Shown: positions 58,981-64,000 of the stretch, one piece after another
Layout of the letters: each line of letters begins with the position of its first letter
Numbering within the stretch: position 1 is the first letter of the stretch
From: Corylus avellana
Lineage: Eukaryota; Streptophyta; Magnoliopsida; Fagales; Betulaceae
Assembly: GCF_901000735.1 (NCBI RefSeq)
Contig: NC_081549.1
Coordinates: 7,307,416-7,371,415 of the forward strand
DNA: 64,000 nucleotides
Direction of reading: 5' to 3'
The notes under the pieces: generated by a model
Seen by the model: only the letters and a program-made list of their open reading frames with translations
Told to the model about the DNA's origin: nothing
Database searches by the model: none
Program-made: the position numbers and the translations under genes

Positions 58981-61900
58981 GTGATTGGCATATGACGGGT
59001 TGACTGTCTATTTTAACTCCTTTGACTGACGGAATGGGACTTTTGGGTACAAAATGGTAGTTTTATAGGATCAAGCAGTACAGTTGGCAGTTCATGGGGA
59101 GAAAGTGACAATGTGTTGTAGTTGATGGGAGGAAAGGATAATTTTCCCAAACATTAAAAAAAAATAAAAAATAAAAAATAAAAACTTGTATAAACATTAC
59201 TAGTAGTAGCTCACCTCATGTTGGCTTGCACTCATTCTTTCTCCCATGTAATTCACTGCTTATCTTCTTTTTTGTGGACAATTTCTGGTATTGTGTCCAA
59301 TCACTCTGCATTTGGAGCATCTCATCCTAACGTCACCCTTCCTTATACGGTATGGATTAACAGGCTCTTCTGAACCCTTTGTCCTTACTTTTCTAGGTCT
59401 GCCTAATTGTATTCTATATAGTGGGGGGTCCACATGGTCGTAATTTGTCTTCACCCATTAGTCATCTCCAGGCATTGGATAAACAATTTCATTGCAAGTT
59501 TTTTTATACATCTCAATAGTATACCTTTCAACTATATAATCTTCGGTGTCTGCATTAAAAGACCAAATTGCAGACATTGCATGTGCACGTGGGATTCCTG
59601 TCAAGTCCCACTGTCTACAGCCACAAGTTTTTCTCACCAAATTCACAACATACTGATTGTTATTGTGTGTGACTTCATATACTAGCCCCAGTATATGTGC
59701 TGTCCAATTTCATCCAATTTTGCAACTACTCTTGGAAAAAGCCTACTAGTCATGGTTCTGATGTCATCCCTCTTTGTTTGATATCTCTTCATCAACTTCT
59801 TCCGTATCATTTCCAACATGGATATGATTGGCAGGTCACGCACTTTCATAATGTAAGCATTGAAGCGCTCGCACAAGTTGTTCACAAGTAGATCATACTT
59901 GGGGGATGTATTGAACCAAGCCCTGAACCATGAGGTTCGTTCAATTTTTGACAAATAGTTGTGTGCATCCTAGCTTATAAGCCTCAATTCGTCCATTTCC
60001 TTGTGGAATTCAGCTTCAGTATATGCTGCAGCCGCAGCCCATAACTTATCCTTCAATACCACACCACGATGATCAATGTCTCTGTAGTTCGCATACAAAT
60101 GTCTTACAGAAAACCGGTAGTCAGCCCTGGGAATAACTACATCGAAATCTGGTTGCTGCCCGTACACTCAGTCACATTTGTTTTGATAATGAACCAGTGG
60201 TGATTTTTACCTTTTGATGATCAAAAATAAATGTCCATCCTTATGCAGGGGTGGAGTCAAGATCTGATAGCAAAGTCTCAAGAAACCATATCCAATTGTC
60301 TTTAGTTTCTGCCTCAACAACTGCAAGTACCACTGGATGCATGTTATTTTTGACATCCCTCGAAATAGCAGACAAAAGTTGTCCTTTATAAGGCCCTTTT
60401 AAAAAACATCCATCCAACCCAATGATAGGCCTACAACCAACTTAAAAACCATTTTTCATGGCAGCCAATGAGAAATACAACTTATGGAAACATGCTGGAT
60501 GGTCAGGTAAAGGTCTATTAACCTTCATCATCACACAACTACCCCGGTTTGTTTGTCTAATTGTTTCACAATAATCCCAAAGCCTATTGTATTGAAGCTT
60601 AACTTTACCAAGAATCATATCATTTGCAAGTCTTCTAGCCCTATACATCTGGCAATTATTAACATTAATACCACACTTATCTTTGACTTCCCCAAGGATT
60701 GCCTTTAAAGACATGTTAGGTTGTGCTCTAAACTTGTCAATCAATTTGTCGGCAATCCATGCAAATTTGACAATAGAATTCCTATGCTTCCTTGTACAAG
60801 TGTGTTTGGGTTGTAAGTATCTAATTTCAAATGAGTCATTATCCTTACATTTACGATCGTACATCCTGTACCTACAACCTGGATCCCTGCATACCACAAT
60901 ACATTTGGCTAGATAATTCTTTTTAAACCTTATATCCTTCCCATTTCTTAAATTGTTCTCTTCAATAGCTTTTCTAAAGACTTTGATTGAGGGAAATTTA
61001 TGCCCAGTACTTAACTATGGGTTTTGCATGTCAGTTTGTTGAAATTCTGTTCGCTTAGTTACATATGTGGCAAGAGATGAAACCTCAATCTCCTCATCAC
61101 TTAAGGGAGGGAATACAAGAATGTCACTTCGGGCCATGTCTGAGTTTGCATCATCATCAACCTCATCACCATAGTAACTACCCCTTCTACTAACTTGTTA
61201 AGCTCCCTCTACACTTGCATTTTGATTATCACCCTCATCCTCCTCCTCCTTACTCTCCCCATCACCCTCAACACCACCTTCCTCAACATTGCCCGCTTCC
61301 ATGGATTGCCCAGGAAGGTTGTTATCTTCATCAAACAAGTCCGGTTCTAATATCTCTTCCCAATAAGGATCTTCTCGATCATTCCTACTATTTTCACCAT
61401 ATTCACCATCATCATCATCATTATCGTCCTTATATTCCTCATCATTAACTGTAGGCTCATCAAATGAAACAAGGTACAACTCAATAACCAGTACCCCTAC
61501 ATGTGCAGCAACCATTTCCAACACATTATGGTCTGATGAAATTAATTTCATACCACTTTGTATACTATTACTTAGGTGTAAGTAATACACCAAATCTCCT
61601 GACTTGTATCCATACTTTTTCACTATACCCTTAATCTCAAAAAGGACAACTTATCCTCATTAAACTTCTCATCATACACATCTACCTCAACCCCCACATA
61701 TGTGCACGTAAACCCCCTATTAATCTTACCACTGTAATGCACCTCGAACACAAACTCTCGTATAGTCATCCTAAATAATAAAAGAAATAAAGAAAATTAA
61801 CAAATCAATAAAATATTTAACAAATCAAACTTAAGTAAATATTAAGTACATATTAATTAATTAATTACTTAAAGTTAATCATTAATTAATATTTGAGGTC

Positions 61901-63090
61901 TATTTCATATATATGATAAGATATGTTGTTTTCAGTATAGCATGCACATATAGCCAATGAGATTGATTAATTAAACGGTCAAATGCACATGCATGAGTAC
62001 AAGGCATGCAATCTAAAGTGGGGACACATCCAGGGACCACATGATGCCTCAGTGCATCCTTTTCAAAACAGAAAACGGTAGGGTCCAACCATTCAACAAA
62101 AGCATATAACTTCCCTAGGGACCACACTATCCATCAACCATAAACCAACAAAACTACATTATTAAATTGGTTGACTGTGTATAAAAACATCTAAAAGATA
62201 TATTTTGAAAGTTTCAACAAATATATAATCATAGGACTCACAAAAAAAAAAAAAAAAGAATATATAATCATAGGAAGCCGCCCAATAAAGTTCACAATAA
62301 AGTATTCTGACATTAGAATATATAAGCATAAAGCGGCCTAATAAAATTCATATATAAGTACAGCATTAAAGCAAACAACGACCACATTCCTCTCTTCATG
62401 GTCAAACCCCAAAATATAAGGCACTTTAAAAGGGGGCTTTGCGATTTCCTCGTAACAACTAACTAAGAATACAAACTTTGCAAAAATCCTACTCGTAACA
62501 ACTAACTAAAAACCAAATCAAAATAACCCAAACTAAATTTAAACCCTACTCGTTCGAAGTCAACAAACCCTAAACTGTACGAAAACCTAAACTTTTACTA
62601 GCAAACATACCTTCAAGTGTCGAAACAAGTTTAGATTTTGTTTGGATTGACAGCAAATATTGAATGAGTTTCGATTGATTCGCACACGAAAACAGTGGCT
62701 ACGGTTTGCTGATTTTATCTGGGTCGCGACAATTCTTCAGTCAACTGAGGTGTGAGTGAGGCTGAATGTGTGGGACATCACTTAGGGCTTTTTACCCTAA
62801 GTGCAAACGACGTCGTTTGGGTAAGTAATATGGGTTCATCGTGTATGCGTGTCAAGGGATGGGTTAAGTGTCTTTTAATTTTCAAAAAAGAGTATTTTAG
62901 TAACTTCAAGTCCAAAAAAGGCACGTGCACGGCACGTGACGTGTTTTCCATCCAACTTGATGAGGTTGACTAACGTAGTGGCTAATTTGAAATATTTTGA
63001 AACTTTGCGGGACTACTTTAGTACATTTTGAATATTGGGGGCCAACTCGCAAATGACTGTTAGTTTGGAGGGCCTTTTTATATTTTTCCT

Positions 63091-64000
63091 AAAATATTTT
63101 TTATTTTTTATTTTTTGTGATTAGAAACCTAAGTAAAATATTGATTGTTGTGAATTTATGATGCTACTTTTGTTAGCTTGTGTTGACTGAATAGGAGCTT
63201 GCACTGCCAACATTTTAAAAATTATCATTTTTAAAGATAAATTAATGAAATTTTATTTAAACTTATAAAAAAAAAAAAAGAAATTTTATTGAACTTATTC
63301 AGTAATGTTAAAAAATTTTGAAACTCCACCAAGCTCGATTAGAGGCTCGGCTTGTTAAGTTAGCTGCGTTGGAGCTCTTAACGAGCTTGAGAGGACTCAC
63401 GGCCGAGAATGAAAGAATTTTGCTGGGAGTGTTTTATTTTTTATTTTAAAATAAAAAAAGAAAAATTAGAGAGAGAAGATCCTTTTCATACTACCCATAA
63501 TGTAAACGTACGTTGCCAATCCAATCGTTGACGCAGTACTTTGAATTCAAATATGGCAGTTAACTCCACTCCTAACTATGGTTAACAATTTGTATTGGGT
63601 TATTATCAAGTTTAATGGTTTATGGGTTATGTCAAAAATTACCTACATGCTATTACGTCGTGTGTCGGATTCGACTCGTGTCGAAGAATGAGTATAAGAC
63701 TATAAAGGTCAACTATAATTTGATTAATTTAATTAAACGAGTAAGATTTTTCAACCATAATTATTTAATTTTGTGTTAAATTCAAAGATGGTGTAAAAAA
63801 TTGTCAACCCTACCCCCAATCCAATAAAACATGGAAAATTAAGAACATCGATCAATGGCTATTTGGGTATTTCATGTAGACTATTAAAAAAAATTGAAAT
63901 AATGAAAAAGGGTTAAATACTTTCTTTTGAAAAAAATTATATATATATAGATGTTATACACTTCCATTTGCACACTACTTAACTTGGTTAAGAAATAAAA
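63091..64000. other. Intergenic, no supported gene
   Basis: Holds the second copy of the GTGTCG-type dispersed repeat (about 63655-63730) and a GAGCTCTTAACGAGCTTGAG stretch near 63370, possibly a MITE relic. No open frame of note. Confidence 0.4.

Larger units (their letters stand above)
57838..59150. mobile_element. Nested non-autonomous element with long terminal inverted repeats
   Basis: Left arm from 57838 (GGGGTAATTACCTTTTCCCC, AACTACAACGCATTGT, TTTTGTACCCAAAAG, GTCAACCCGTCATGTGCCA) faces the right arm ending 59150 with the same blocks reversed. Inner arm blocks (CGTCCTTGTCTTCCCTCAAG, TTCCATTTTTGAAAG) pair too, so each arm is roughly 300 bp. Flanks AAACATAAA (57829-57837) and AAACATTAA (59151-59159) could be a 9-bp target duplication with one change, as in Mutator-type elements. 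About 680 bp of unique interior; two 20-N gaps inside. Confidence 0.7.
56574..61769 (-). pseudogene. Mutator-like (MULE) transposase, degenerate
   Basis: From the ATG at 61769 leftward: TIREFVFEVHY, a one-base deletion near 61650, then KKYGYKSGDLVYYLHLS and a long Asp/Glu-rich linker. Next come CRDPGCRYRM and HTCTRKHRNS (DNA-binding zinc region), NRLWDYCETIRQTNRGS, then a stop before GCRPIIGLDGCFLKGPYKGQ (first catalytic Asp). SVRHLYANYRD, TSPKYDLLVNNLCERFN, the SWIM finger (CGCRQWDL...RAHA) and a CCHC knuckle (CSKCRVIGHNTRNC) follow. A Gly/Arg-rich tail and C-terminal exons end DWQKY at 56574. Several in-frame stops, a frameshift and a 1.3-kb insertion at 57838-59150 show it is inactive. Confidence 0.85.
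56574..63090 (-). mobile_element. Mutator-like element, probable extent
   Basis: The transposase (56574-61769) is followed on its 5' side by about 1.3 kb of leader. An end-like stretch lies at about 62770-63090, rich in GGGCC/GGCCC motifs (GGGGGCCAACTCGC, GGAGGGCCTTTTTATATTT) as in many MULE terminal repeats. The matching left end was not found and may lie in the gap at 55443-55542. Confidence 0.45.

Noticed and set aside
61198..61448. Plus-strand His/Pro-rich frame
   Set aside because: Antisense to the acidic Asp/Glu linker of the MULE transposase, whose GAT/GAA codons read as His/Ser/Phe on the other strand.

Overview
This is nuclear DNA from a flowering plant, almost certainly a woody eudicot. 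The evidence is AT-rich intergenic DNA full of poly-A/T tracts and foldback MITEs, GT-AG split genes, plant-only families (type I MADS box, PLS-class PPR, NF-YA with miR169 sites, S-protein homologue, chloroplast RNP), tRNA-derived SINEs, plant LINEs and a Mutator-like element. I cannot name the species; Fagales or Rosales would be a guess. Four runs of N (two of 100, two of 20) show this is a draft scaffold.

Layout. 1-12.5 kb: two copies of an intronless AGL80-like (type I, M-gamma) MADS-box gene lie head to head on inverted repeat arms of about 2.4 kb. They flank an intronless organellar PPR gene (4636-6807). 12.5-31.4 kb: gene-poor repeat territory holding three same-orientation SINE copies, a ~1 kb tandem duplication invaded by two LINE insertions (one apparently 5'-inverted), a decayed LTR retroelement with an initiator-Met-tRNA primer site, a LINE RNase H remnant, and several foldback MITEs. 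31.4-36.3 kb: a five-coding-exon NF-YA transcription factor gene. It carries an exact in-frame 90-bp duplication at the edge of its DNA-binding domain and three miR169-type sites at an exact 35-nt period in its 3' UTR. 37-37.4 kb: a secreted S-protein homologue. 38-39.6 kb: seven copies of a ~224-bp tandem repeat. 41.4-42.4 kb: a cluster of MITEs, one of PIF/Harbinger type with TTA target duplication. 43.0-45.1 kb: CP33-like chloroplast RNA-binding protein (+). 46.2-55.2 kb: TatD-family nuclease (-), convergent with CP33; its last six exons are present twice, separated by a 100-N gap, so part of this may be an uncollapsed haplotype. 55.5-63.1 kb: a degenerate Mutator-like element with transposase remnants on the minus strand, a triplicated C-terminal exon and a nested long-inverted-repeat element.

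The genes do not form a pathway. Expected roles, from family knowledge, are: MADS in female gametophyte/endosperm regulation, PPR in organelle RNA editing, NF-YA in CCAAT-box transcription under miR169 control, CP33 in chloroplast mRNA stability, TatD in DNA metabolism. I see no new multi-gene system. The most unusual structures are the miR169-site array and protein duplication in NF-YA, the inverted MADS duplication, and the layered insertion history at 16.4-22.2 kb.
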